Assembly: GCF_030149425.1 (NCBI RefSeq)
Contig: NZ_JASBRQ010000025.1
Location: forward strand, 1-34,445
Length of the DNA: 34,445 nucleotides
Direction: 5' to 3'
DNA from: Maricaulis sp.
GTDB lineage: Bacteria; Pseudomonadota; Alphaproteobacteria; Caulobacterales; Maricaulaceae
The notes below the pieces were generated by a model. The model saw only the letters and a program-made list of their open reading frames with translations. It made no database searches and had not been told where the DNA came from. Shown here piece by piece: positions 1-8,951 of this stretch. The position numbers and the translations under genes were made by a program. Position 1 is the first letter of the stretch. The number at the start of each line of letters is the position of its first letter.

Positions 1-76
1 CGGCACGGAAGTCACGCTCGGCGGCGATGAGCTGCTGATCATGCGCGAGTCCGACATCCTCGGCGTTGTCGGCTAA
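1..76 (+). CDS. groES: Co-chaperonin GroES, C-terminal end (partial)
   Basis: Only the last 24 codons are present; the window opens inside the gene. They read in the frame starting at base 2 and end in GDELLIMRESDILGVVG before a TAA. This matches the conserved GroES C-terminus (a D/E-LLIMRESDILG-type ending). GroES forms the heptameric lid of the GroEL folding chamber in the cytoplasm. The groEL start lies 47 bases downstream on the same strand with no terminator between, so the two form the usual groESL operon. The promoter, and any CIRCE or sigma-32 site, lies outside the window. Confidence 0.95.
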   Translation, partial: GTEVTLGGDELLIMRESDILGVVG

Positions 77-111
77 GCGACCGCCCAGCGAACCTGAAAC
101 ACACTCAATAA

Positions 112-1770
<1,659 letters not shown>

Positions 1771-1799
1771 TCATGCCGGTCATCTGACCGACTTAAGTG

Positions 1800-1833
1800 A
1801 AGGCCCGCTCCACCGAGCGGGCCTTTTCTTTTT
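1800..1833 (+). terminator. Rho-independent terminator of groESL
   Basis: Perfect 11-bp stem: AAGGCCCGCTC (1800-1810), loop CACC, then GAGCGGGCCTT (1815-1825), followed by TTCTTTTT. It lies 30 bases after the groEL stop, in the right orientation. Confidence 0.93.
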
Positions 1834-1862
1834 GGCATCGGCACTGCGGCCGACCGCTAAGT

Positions 1863-2342
1863 CTACATCGCCTGATGCTCGTCGCGCTCGTTCAGCGCGA
1901 GGGCGGTATCGAATTTGACCGTGGTAAAGACCACCGACGTCTCAAAGCGCTGAATGGCCGGGTCGGAGAGAAGCTGTGTCTCGGCCCAAGCCTCGTAGCC
2001 GGACAGGTTTTCGGCGTGAACGTGCAAGATGAAATCCACCTCTCCGGCGATGGAATAGACTTGCGATACCTGCGCATCTTCCAGCATCCGTTGGCGGAAG
2101 GCGTTGTAATGCCCTACCTGATCATCCCGGAAGATCACCGAGACAATCAAGGTTTCCGCGATCTGATTGCGGTCGAGAATGGCGACGTCGGCAGCGATCA
2201 CGCCGGTTTTACGCAAGCGCTCGAGCCGGCGCCTTACAGCCGTTTCGGAGAGATTGACCTGTTGTGCAATCTCTCGATTGGCCAGCCGGTTATTGCTCTG
2301 AACGATGCCCAAAATCGCGCGGTCGAAGGGGTCGAGATATAT
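1863..2342 (-). CDS. Lrp/AsnC-family transcriptional regulator
   Basis: DNA-binding regulator of the feast/famine family. An N-terminal winged helix-turn-helix (NREIAQQVNLSETAVRRRLERL) is followed by an alpha/beta RAM domain that binds amino-acid effectors (GEVDFILHVHAENLSGYEAW). The last residues are NERDEHQAM. The start is unusual. The first usable canonical codon is a TTG at 2312, which would remove most of the conserved first helix. The reading frame continues upstream as LDPFDRAIL, the normal family N-terminus, to an ATA codon at 2342-2340. That ATA sits 6 bases after a perfect GGAGG (2353-2349, minus strand). I therefore extend the gene to 2342, giving 159 residues; the TTG start gives 149. 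It diverges from the serine hydrolase gene at 2449 and may regulate it. The target is not known. Confidence 0.85.
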   Translation of the reverse strand: MYLDPFDRAILGIVQSNNRLANREIAQQVNLSETAVRRRLERLRKTGVIAADVAILDRNQIAETLIVSVIFRDDQVGHYNAFRQRMLEDAQVSQVYSIAGEVDFILHVHAENLSGYEAWAETQLLSDPAIQRFETSVVFTTVKFDTALALNERDEHQAM

Positions 2343-2348
2343 GGCTGG

Positions 2349-2353
2349 CCTCC
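2349..2353 (-). promoter_or_regulatory. Shine-Dalgarno GGAGG that points to an ATA start
   Basis: Minus-strand GGAGG followed by six bases (CCAGCC) and then ATA TAT CTC GAC in the Lrp/AsnC frame. No ATG, GTG or TTG sits at proper spacing in that frame. This site decides the proposed start of the regulator. Confidence 0.6.
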
Positions 2354-2448
2354 AAGGATGCGAATTTCGGCGTTCGGTGTACGGATTTCGCCCGATATCG
2401 TCCAGTTTTTCGCGATATGAATTCGAGAATGACCAAGAGGAGTTCCCG

Positions 2449-3546
2449 ATGATGTCCCTTTTCCGCGTGATTTGCGCTGGATTATTGTCCTGTTTGCTTT
2501 GCGTTGGTGCGGGCGCACAGACCGCCGGCCGTGCGCAAATCGAAACCCTGATCGACGACTTCCTGGCCGAACATGATGTGCCGGGCGCGATCGTCCTGAT
2601 CGAGCACGGCAGTCAACGGGTCGTCTTTGCGCAGGGATTGGCGGAGCGCGAGACGGGGCGCCCCATGTCTGCTGACCATTTGCTGCGCATGGCCAGTGTC
2701 GGCAAAGTCTATACGGCCGCCGTCATTCACCGCATGGTGCTGGATGGATCGCTCGATCTCGACGGTCAGCTGGGGCAATATATCGAACCCGCCTGGCTCA
2801 CCGGTATAGCCAATGCGGACACCGTCACTGTTCGACAGTTACTCAATCATACCAGTGGCATACCGGACTATTATGACGATGACTGGTTTGCGACGGTCGA
2901 TGCCGAGCATGTGAACACGGCGCAGAATACACTCGACAGCATCCGCCAGCAGCCGGCCCTTTTTGCACCCGGGACGGAGTACGCCTACTCCAACAGCAAT
3001 TACCAGTTTCTCGGCTTGATCGCTGAACAGGTTTCGGGCCGCCCGCTGGGCGAGCTCATGCAGGAGATCATCTTCACGCCGCTTCAGCTGGCCGACACAG
3101 GGTACAATATCCAGTTCGCGCCGAATGACCTTATTCATGGCTATGGCAGCACGCTCGATCCAGAGGTCGATACCTACCTGCTACAGGAGAATATGGGCCC
3201 GGATGGAGGCGTTTTCGCCACCGCAGACGAAGCCGCCGACGTGCTCAACGCGTTGTTCGCGGCCGATGGTGAGCTGGCCGATATCGGGCAATCAATGCTG
3301 TCCGACAAGTTTGAACATGGCGAGGGCCGTTATCGGGCCCTTGGTCCGAGTTTTACCGAGCATGAGATCGGTTTTGATTATGTCGCTCATGGCGGCTCGA
3401 TCGCCGGATATGCGACAATTGCCATCCGGCTCATGTCCCCGGAGATCGTCATCATTGCCCATATCAACCGGGATCGCCCCGATCTCGCCAGTGCCCTCGT
3501 CCGCGACCTGCTATTGCTCCGGCTCAGTGCTGGTGCGGCAGAATAG
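2449..3546 (+). CDS. Secreted serine hydrolase, beta-lactamase/D-alanyl-D-alanine peptidase fold
   Basis: A 365-residue exported protein of the class C beta-lactamase-related family, which contains peptidases, esterases and beta-lactamases; the actual substrate cannot be read from sequence. A signal peptide spans about residues 1-23 and ends near GAGAQ. The three active-site motifs are intact: SxxK as SVGK (Ser83/Lys86), YxN as YSN (180-182), and HGG (314-316) in place of KTG. The start is the first of two tandem ATGs, preceded by AAGAGGAG; an open frame runs further upstream without a ribosome site. The gene diverges from the Lrp/AsnC regulator, about 106 bases from that start, so shared regulation is possible. 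It ends in a GC-rich hairpin. Confidence 0.9.
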   Translation: MMSLFRVICAGLLSCLLCVGAGAQTAGRAQIETLIDDFLAEHDVPGAIVLIEHGSQRVVFAQGLAERETGRPMSADHLLRMASVGKVYTAAVIHRMVLDGSLDLDGQLGQYIEPAWLTGIANADTVTVRQLLNHTSGIPDYYDDDWFATVDAEHVNTAQNTLDSIRQQPALFAPGTEYAYSNSNYQFLGLIAEQVSGRPLGELMQEIIFTPLQLADTGYNIQFAPNDLIHGYGSTLDPEVDTYLLQENMGPDGGVFATADEAADVLNALFAADGELADIGQSMLSDKFEHGEGRYRALGPSFTEHEIGFDYVAHGGSIAGYATIAIRLMSPEIVIIAHINRDRPDLASALVRDLLLLRLSAGAAE

Positions 3547-3563
3547 AAGCACAGCACCGACAA

Positions 3564-3590
3564 GGCCCGCTCCGTAGAGCGGGCCCGTTT
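3564..3590. terminator. Terminator hairpin between converging genes
   Basis: Stem GGCCCGCTC (3564-3572), loop CGTA, GAGCGGGCC (3577-3585), followed by CGTTT. It lies between the serine hydrolase (+) and the small secreted protein (-). Its arms match those of the groEL terminator over the shared length. Confidence 0.75.
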
Positions 3591-3633
3591 GGTGAGATAT
3601 GGGTACTCGCGGGTTCGCAGTGCCAGCCTGCGC

Positions 3634-3870
3634 CTACTGCCCCTCCTCGCGGAACAGCAGGATGATTTCTTCGATATCCGCCTGTGCCGAGGGCGGGCAG
3701 AAGGCGATGAGCTGTTCCACGCAATAGGCCCACTGGAACGACCCGACAGGCTGGAATAGCGCGCAGGTTTCCTTTGCATCATCGATGCACTGCTGGCTTT
3801 GAGCGGTCGCGGACGGGGTGGTGATAACGGCCATGCTGGCGGCCATGGCAAAAGCTGCAATGAGTTTCAT
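3634..3870 (-). CDS. Small secreted four-cysteine protein of unknown function
   Basis: 78 residues. A clear signal peptide (KLIAAFAMAASMAVITTPSATA) with a likely cleavage after ATA-Q leaves a mature protein of about 55 residues. Four cysteines in the mature part (QQCIDD, ETCALF, AYCVEQ, AFCPPS) suggest two periplasmic disulfides. The C-terminus is an acidic amphipathic helix. The ATG at 3870 is preceded by AAGGGAGAG. I do not recognise the family. It converges on the serine hydrolase; a DsbD-like thiol reductase elsewhere in the window is consistent with periplasmic disulfide chemistry but does not link them. Confidence 0.8.
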   Translation of the reverse strand: MKLIAAFAMAASMAVITTPSATAQSQQCIDDAKETCALFQPVGSFQWAYCVEQLIAFCPPSAQADIEEIILLFREEGQ

Positions 3871-4010
3871 TTTTTCTCTCCCTTAGATTGCAGCTTTGTC
3901 ATATTTCCCCCGACGTCGAATCGCAACTTTAATTATCTTGTGGAGTTAATCGCGCGTTTAGCGCGACAATCAGATTACGTTTCTGATCTGATCCAGGCGC
4001 CGCATGGCGA

Positions 4011-4715
4011 TTAGTTCTTCCAGCGAAAGCTGATGAAGAAGGCGCCGATAGCCCCAGCGAGAAGCATCAGCCCGGGTACGGCGAACCAGCGCAGCGGTGT
4101 GCGCGTTACGACCAGGCGGTCATCAACCAGCTGATAATGCCGCCGGCCACCCTCGACATCGACATTATAGCTACGCCCGCGAAACCGGCCGACGACCCGG
4201 TAATCCTCGGCTAGCCGCGCCACCATTTCGCTTTGCCTTTGAGACTCCGCGCCATCTTGAGCATCGACACGGCTATCGACGATTTCGAACGCGTCGAGGC
4301 TCTCATCCAGATTGAGCACGCCATAGGACAGGTAATGGTATTCCTGCTGTTCCATGTCCTGTGCCGTCACGGCGATACCGCCACTGGCCGCCGCCAGGAT
4401 CAGGCTGACCAAACCGCCCACCATCCAGGCGCGCGACACATTCATGCGGCGACGCTCGCGGCCGGCGACCGCCTCGCGGACCTGGCCAACCTCGCGCAAG
4501 CGGTCGATCTCGGTGTCGGTCACCTGTTCGGCCATTTCAGAGGGATCGATTTCAAAAGCCGCCGCCAGCCGCGCAAACACCTCTTCGGAGGGATAGGAGC
4601 GCCCGGTTTCCAGCTTGGACAAATAAGATTGCTCGATGCCTGCGCGCTGCGCTGCTTCCGGTTGGGTCCAGCCGTTTGCCTCGCGGCGGCGGCGCAGATA
4701 CTCGCCAAATTTCAT
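4011..4715 (-). CDS. Membrane-tethered XRE-family regulator with an extracytoplasmic domain
   Basis: About 234 residues from the ATG at 4715; a TTG at 4724 would add three. The N-terminus is a standard XRE helix-turn-helix (FGEYLRRRREANGWTQ, then AAQRAGIEQSYLSKLETG, roughly residues 2-52). A charged linker follows, then a transmembrane helix at about 97-117 (WMVGGLVSLILAAASGG), a predicted periplasmic stretch of about 90 residues (YHYLSYGVLNLDESLD to DDRLVVTRTPL), and a second transmembrane helix at the C-terminus (about 210-229). This places DNA binding inside and a possible sensor domain outside. I know of no named family with this exact layout. It lies upstream-to-downstream on the same strand as the amidohydrolase, 135 bases away, and may or may not be co-transcribed. 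Confidence 0.85.
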   Translation of the reverse strand: MKFGEYLRRRREANGWTQPEAAQRAGIEQSYLSKLETGRSYPSEEVFARLAAAFEIDPSEMAEQVTDTEIDRLREVGQVREAVAGRERRRMNVSRAWMVGGLVSLILAAASGGIAVTAQDMEQQEYHYLSYGVLNLDESLDAFEIVDSRVDAQDGAESQRQSEMVARLAEDYRVVGRFRGRSYNVDVEGGRRHYQLVDDRLVVTRTPLRWFAVPGLMLLAGAIGAFFISFRWKN

Positions 4716-4850
4716 GCCTGCCAATGCTTCATTCCACTTCTATCAGGACTGCCAATCATGGGCGCAGTCTTGGAAATGACCGGCAAAACTAACAGCTGAA
4801 TATCCGGGACTATGCGGGAAACCTCAGGACTTTAGAAGCGCATGCAGGCC

Positions 4851-6311
4851 TTACTGAGCGGTATCGGCCGATGCGACGCCCGCAGCGATCTCGTCGAGCA
4901 GACGATCCAGTCCGGCCCGGTCAATCCGGCGTCCGGCCTGGATAACGGTCTCGATCTCTTCGGTCGCCGCAATATCGATGAGCGGATTGGCCCGTAACAC
5001 GACCAGGTCCGCGGTATAGCCCGGCACAATCTGACCGCGCTGGCTGCCCTGCCCGGCCACCAACGCCGCCTCCATCGTCGCCATGCGGAGAATCTCGGCC
5101 TCTGGCAAACCCGCTTCGGCCAGACGTTGCAGTTCCCAGTGCAGGCTCGCCCCTGGAACATTGCAGAAATTCGGCATGTCTGACCCGGCGAGAAGGCCCA
5201 CCCCGGCTTCACGCAGCCGCCGGGTAAAAGCAAAGAAGCCTGCATAGGCTGTCTCACGCAGGGCCGGGTCGGCATTGGCGACACCGTCCAGATTGGTCTG
5301 GCACCATGACTGTCCCTGAGCCGGCATGAAGCCCAGAGCTTCACTGTCGATCCGGCCGGTATTGAAGACCTCCATGACCAGGGTCGCGGTCAGATAGGTG
5401 TCGGCGGCAGCCAGCGCGGCGATGGCCTCGGCGCAGGCGGGCGCGGTTTCAGCCTCTTCGAACCAGTCGACCAAATTCTGGAAATAGCCATCATAGTCCC
5501 CGCCGAAACGGGTCTCGACAGATCGATTGAAATAGGCTTGCGGCTCAGCAACACAGACCCGGAACGCGTCCGGCGAGAGATGTTCGACCGTTGTCTGATT
5601 GGCCTCAGCTACGCTGAAGAGGCCGACAGCATTGGGTACATGCCCGGCGACCGGCACGTCCTGCTGGGCGGCGTAAGCGATAATCGCGTCATAAACCTCC
5701 GGCTGGAGGCCGCCATAGACCTTGAAGAAATCGACCCCCGCCTCGCGCAGCTGGGCCAGCTCCCCCGGGACAGCTTCAGGCGTCTCCAGAACGAGCGGCA
5801 GATCACCATACCAGGGCAAGGCCTGGCCATCGAGCAAGGGACCGGCGGCGATAATCGCCGGCGCCAGGATACCGGGATCGGCGGCGATGCGGGATCGGGT
5901 TTCGGTCAGACCGGCCATCACGGCGCCCATATCGCGCACACCGGTGACGCCATGAGCGACAAAAAGCGGCAAGACCCGGTCAATCGCATCATCCGGGTCA
6001 GACAGCGCGTGAACATGCATGTCCCAGAGACCGGGCATGACAAACAGGCCCGCACCATCCATAAGCGCCGCGTCGGCGGGATGGTCCGGGGCATCGCTTG
6101 TCGGCATATAGCCGAGGATCTCGTCATGGCTGAGGAAAAGCGTCTGGCTGGCGATGGCCTGGCCGCTGGTCACATCGATCACCGTGACATCGGCAATCGC
6201 CAGGGTCGCTGTGCCGACGTCAAACCCGCCGGGCTGGACGTCGTTTATCGAGCATCCTGAGATAACACCGGCTGTGACAAGGGCCGCACTGGCAGCGAAT
6301 AGGTGACGCAT
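4851..6311 (-). CDS. Amidohydrolase-family lipoprotein (imidazolonepropionase-like)
   Basis: 486 residues from the ATG at 6311, which has a GGAAGGA ribosome site; a longer in-frame start at 6371 lacks one. The N-terminus is a lipoprotein signal with lipobox ISGC (Cys20). The rest is a TIM-barrel metal-dependent hydrolase: the HxH pair in WDMHVH (99-101), a likely bridging Lys at FFKVYGG (about 197), His in AGHVP (224) and VEHLS (244), and the catalytic Asp in LAGSD (378). A small beta-sandwich formed by both ends frames the barrel (TADLVVLRANPL near the end). Relatives act on cyclic amides or prolyl dipeptides; the substrate here is unknown. It is probably anchored in the cell envelope. The gene downstream is the XRE regulator. 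Confidence 0.92.
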   Translation of the reverse strand: MRHLFAASAALVTAGVISGCSINDVQPGGFDVGTATLAIADVTVIDVTSGQAIASQTLFLSHDEILGYMPTSDAPDHPADAALMDGAGLFVMPGLWDMHVHALSDPDDAIDRVLPLFVAHGVTGVRDMGAVMAGLTETRSRIAADPGILAPAIIAAGPLLDGQALPWYGDLPLVLETPEAVPGELAQLREAGVDFFKVYGGLQPEVYDAIIAYAAQQDVPVAGHVPNAVGLFSVAEANQTTVEHLSPDAFRVCVAEPQAYFNRSVETRFGGDYDGYFQNLVDWFEEAETAPACAEAIAALAAADTYLTATLVMEVFNTGRIDSEALGFMPAQGQSWCQTNLDGVANADPALRETAYAGFFAFTRRLREAGVGLLAGSDMPNFCNVPGASLHWELQRLAEAGLPEAEILRMATMEAALVAGQGSQRGQIVPGYTADLVVLRANPLIDIAATEEIETVIQAGRRIDRAGLDRLLDEIAAGVASADTAQ

Positions 6312-6411
6312 CGTTCGATCCTTCCGGTCCGACCAAGAATGGCGTCCCGGACAAGCTAGGATAATAACCACACTCGGCGAGCGGGATTAGACGCGCAGTT
6401 GTCCCGCCTGG

Positions 6412-7500
6412 CTATCCGGCGCCGAGGGCATTGATGCGCGCAACCGAACGGTCGATCCGTGCCTCGTCAAAGCGGCCCTGATCGATCGCTTCCTCAACCC
6501 AGCCGACAATACGCTGCGGCAATTCCGGGTCGGGGCGCGCCGAGTTGGACAGCATGATGATGTCATTGCCGGCCTCGATTGAGCGCAACACAGCTTCACG
6601 CTGATCGTAGTTTTCTCGAATGGCGGCCATGTCGAGATCATCGGTCATGACCACGCCCTTGAACTCGAGGCGCTTGCGCAGCAGATCGTCAATCATCGCC
6701 GAGGAGAAAGTCGCCGGCAGTCCGCTCGGATCGAGATCCCGGTTGATCAGGTGCCCGCCCATAATACAGCGCGCCACATCGGCCTCGACGAGCCTGCGGA
6801 ACGGATCGAGCTCCTCATAGCTCCAGGTTTCCGAGATATCGACAAAGCCGTCATGGCTGTCGCCGCGGGAATGGCCGTGTCCCGGGAAATGTTTGATGAC
6901 GCAGACCGAACCTTCTGCCTCGAAGGCCTCGATGAAGGCCCAGGCATAGGCAGCAACATCCTGCCCCGTAGTCCCGTAGGAGCGCCCGTGCCGGCCGATC
7001 ACCGCGTTCTCGGGGTCGTGCAGATCAGCCACCGGGGCCAGGTTCATATTGAAGCCGGCGGCGCGGAATTCCTGCGCGGCGAGCGCATACAGCTCACGCG
7101 CACCGTCAAGACCGCGCTCTTCGACAACCTGCGAGGCTCGCGGTATCCAGGAATAGCCCAGATCCCGCGACAGGCGCTGGACCAGACCGCCTTCCTGATC
7201 GATCGCCATCCAGGCTTTCGCATCGATGGCCCTGAACCGGGCGGCCAGCCCCTCCGCGCCTTCGCGCGAGCGCACATTATGGCGCAGGAAGAGCACGCCG
7301 CCGATGCGACGCTCACTGAGATGGTCGGCAATAATATCGGCCCCGGTCGTATCCGGGCGCGAGCCGATAAAGCCGAGGAGCAGCATCCGGCCGACCTTCT
7401 CGGCCAGGCTCAACCCGTCCTGGGCTGCCGCTGGAAACTGCGACGCGACGGCCGCTGCCGAGGCCCAGCCAATGACTTGCCGGCGATCGGGATTTTTCAC
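6412..7500 (-). CDS. Glycoside hydrolase family 3 beta-N-acetylhexosaminidase-like, Tat-exported
   Basis: 362 residues from a GTG at 7500 preceded by GGAG at 8 bases. GH3 enzymes of this subgroup (NagZ type) remove N-acetylglucosamine from peptidoglycan fragments. Diagnostic motifs are IDQEGGLVQRL, the KHFPGHG signature with its catalytic His (about 203-209), and TDDLDM with the nucleophile Asp (about 286-291). The N-terminus has the twin-arginine pattern PDRRQVIGW followed by a hydrophobic Ala-rich stretch ending near PAAAQ, so it is probably exported through Tat. Classical NagZ is cytoplasmic, so an exported form is notable. The gene lies 100 bases upstream of the amidohydrolase on the same strand and the two may form an operon. 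Confidence 0.9.
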   Translation of the reverse strand: MKNPDRRQVIGWASAAAVASQFPAAAQDGLSLAEKVGRMLLLGFIGSRPDTTGADIIADHLSERRIGGVLFLRHNVRSREGAEGLAARFRAIDAKAWMAIDQEGGLVQRLSRDLGYSWIPRASQVVEERGLDGARELYALAAQEFRAAGFNMNLAPVADLHDPENAVIGRHGRSYGTTGQDVAAYAWAFIEAFEAEGSVCVIKHFPGHGHSRGDSHDGFVDISETWSYEELDPFRRLVEADVARCIMGGHLINRDLDPSGLPATFSSAMIDDLLRKRLEFKGVVMTDDLDMAAIRENYDQREAVLRSIEAGNDIIMLSNSARPDPELPQRIVGWVEEAIDQGRFDEARIDRSVARINALGAG

Positions 7501-7579
7501 GCACACTTCTCCATCCGGTATCTGGCTAACCTGCCTTGAAGGCGAGCTGGCGGCAAGGCGCCACAAATCCGCCACTGTG

Positions 7580-7593
7580 TGACCAATCGGTCA
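7580..7593. promoter_or_regulatory. Dyad operator candidate upstream of the GH3 gene
   Basis: TGACCAATCGGTCA: 5-bp inverted arms TGACC and GGTCA around AATC. The form resembles TetR-family operators. It lies 80 bases upstream of the GH3 start and upstream of the candidate small RNA on the other strand. No TetR gene is in the window. Confidence 0.35.
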
Positions 7594-7599
7594 TTCATT

Positions 7600-7725
7600 C
7601 TTCAATCTCCGGCAGGGCTGATGCGGCGATAAACATGATCAGCCGCGACGCACACACGAATCTCACGCCGCGGTCCCCCCGAGTCCAACAGGCGGTCGGC
7701 ACCCCATGCCGGCCGCCTTCTTTTT
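7600..7725 (+). ncRNA. Candidate small RNA or attenuated leader
   Basis: No plus-strand gene precedes the strong terminator at 7691-7725, so a transcript must begin in the preceding spacer if the terminator is used. The region folds by eye into a hairpin with arms GGCTGAT (7616-7622) and ATCAGCC (7638-7644), a second GC stem (CCGCG 7643-7647 with CGCGG 7669-7673, competing at its edge with the first), a C-rich unpaired run with six C in a row (about 7675-7680), and the terminator. C-rich single-stranded segments able to pair with ribosome sites are common in alphaproteobacterial small RNAs. The 5' end is not defined; I see no clear -10. It could also be a leader of the gene at 7826. Confidence 0.4.
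7691..7725 (+). terminator. Rho-independent terminator without an upstream gene
   Basis: Arms GGCGGTCGGCA (7691-7701) and TGCCGGCCGCC (7707-7717), with one T-G pair, loop CCCCA, then TTCTTTTT. Oriented for plus-strand transcripts, while the gene before it (GH3) runs on the minus strand. Confidence 0.85.
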
Positions 7726-7825
7726 GCGCCATAATAATCTGACAAAAAGTTTAGCCTCCTGAACAAGGCCGGTAAGGATGCAAAGCCAAAGATGTCGCCG
7801 GAACTTGAGGAGCAAGGGACGTCCT

Positions 7826-8794
7826 ATGAAGAAGTTTTTACTGGCGGGTGCCGCATCTATTCTGGCGGCCACAGCCGCGTTTGCCGTCGACGACGACAAT
7901 ACTTTCGTTTTCCATACCAAACAGGATGATAGCCGGGTCATCAGCGCCGATGGCGCGGAAATTTCGATCCGTGATGGCGTCGTCTATGTCGACGGCCAGG
8001 AAATCGAACTTGAGGATGACGGCATCGTCATTATCGAGGACGGCAATGTCGAGATCATCAATCACACCGGCGATCACGAGAATGTCTTCGTCCACCGTCT
8101 CGACTGGACCGACCATGCAGAAGTCATGGTTGAGATGGGCAATAGCATCGGCCACGCCGTGTTCACCGAGATCGATGTCGACGGTATCAGCGCCAATGTG
8201 ATCGCGACGCTGGAAGAGACCCTGGAAAGCCTCGACGAGGACACCTTCGTCGTCCGCATGGACCGCGATCATGATGGCCGCAATTGGAACGACCTGACGC
8301 CTGAAGAACAGGAAGAGGTCCGCGCGGAGCTGGAAGAAGCACGGGCGGAAATCCGCGAAGCCATGGCTGAAGTTCGCATCGAACTGGCCGAAGTCGAACG
8401 CGAAATGGCCGCCAATAATCGCGAGATCCGCGTTGAAGTGCTGCGCGCGCACGAAGAAGCCGCTGCCGCCGGCCGTGAATCGGCTCGGGCCGAGCGCGAA
8501 GTGGCTCGGGCCATGCGCCTGGCTGAACGTGAGCTGCGCCGCGCCGAGCGTCACGCAGAACGTGCCGCCCGCCGCGAGGGCCGCGACGCCGAGCGCCGGG
8601 TTCTGATTGAACGCCGCCACGCTGAAGAAGGTGCCCGTTTTCGTGCTGCCGAAGAAGGCCGCCGCATCCGCATCGTTGAAGACGCTGACGGCAATCGCCG
8701 TGTCTGGGTCAATGGCGAGGAGCAAACCGGCGACAACCTCACCGACTGGCTCAATCGCCTGGAGGCCGAACGCCTCGATGGCGGGAATGACTAA
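7826..8794 (+). CDS. Secreted charged coiled-coil protein of unknown function
   Basis: 322 residues from the ATG at 7826; an upstream in-frame start at 7778 lacks a ribosome site. The signal peptide is KKFLLAGAASILAATAAFA with cleavage before VDDD. Residues about 22-135 are acidic with short beta-like repeats (IRDGVVYVDGQEIELEDDG, IVIIEDGNVEIINH). Residues about 145-285 are almost entirely Glu, Arg and Ala in long heptad-like runs (AELEEARAEIREAMAEVRIEL, split arms of opposite charge further on), typical of a rigid single helix or coiled coil. The C-terminus (RRVWVNGEEQTGDNLTDWLNRLEAERL) folds back to a short beta/helix unit. I do not recognise the family; a periplasmic structural or envelope role is only a guess. 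A terminator follows. Confidence 0.85.
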   Translation: MKKFLLAGAASILAATAAFAVDDDNTFVFHTKQDDSRVISADGAEISIRDGVVYVDGQEIELEDDGIVIIEDGNVEIINHTGDHENVFVHRLDWTDHAEVMVEMGNSIGHAVFTEIDVDGISANVIATLEETLESLDEDTFVVRMDRDHDGRNWNDLTPEEQEEVRAELEEARAEIREAMAEVRIELAEVEREMAANNREIRVEVLRAHEEAAAAGRESARAEREVARAMRLAERELRRAERHAERAARREGRDAERRVLIERRHAEEGARFRAAEEGRRIRIVEDADGNRRVWVNGEEQTGDNLTDWLNRLEAERLDGGND

Positions 8795-8838
8795 GCGCTG
8801 ATCCCGCTTTCGGGATTGCCCAACGACGCTAAAAAAGA

Positions 8839-8866
8839 GGGGCTGGCAAACTGCCAGCCCCTTAAA
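8839..8866. terminator. Rho-independent terminator
   Basis: Perfect 10-bp stem GGGGCTGGCA (8839-8848), loop AAC, TGCCAGCCCC (8852-8861), then TTAAATTT. It is flanked by A-rich sequence on the left, so it could serve both the coiled-coil gene (+) and hisS (-). Confidence 0.9.
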
Positions 8867-8951
8867 TTTACGGTTGGTCGATAAAGGGCGTCTCCTCCCC
8901 GAAACGCCGTGGACCGGACGGTCAGGCCCTGCCCTGTTCGCGACGTTGGAG

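Noticed and set aside
7634..7742. A 35-codon plus-strand ORF beginning MISRDAHTNL
   Set aside because: It runs straight through the terminator hairpin and T-run and has no ribosome site.
7799..7826. GGAAC-N-CGTC resembling an EcfG general-stress promoter before the coiled-coil gene
   Set aside because: The transcription start would fall at or inside the start codon, and the -10 half is imperfect.
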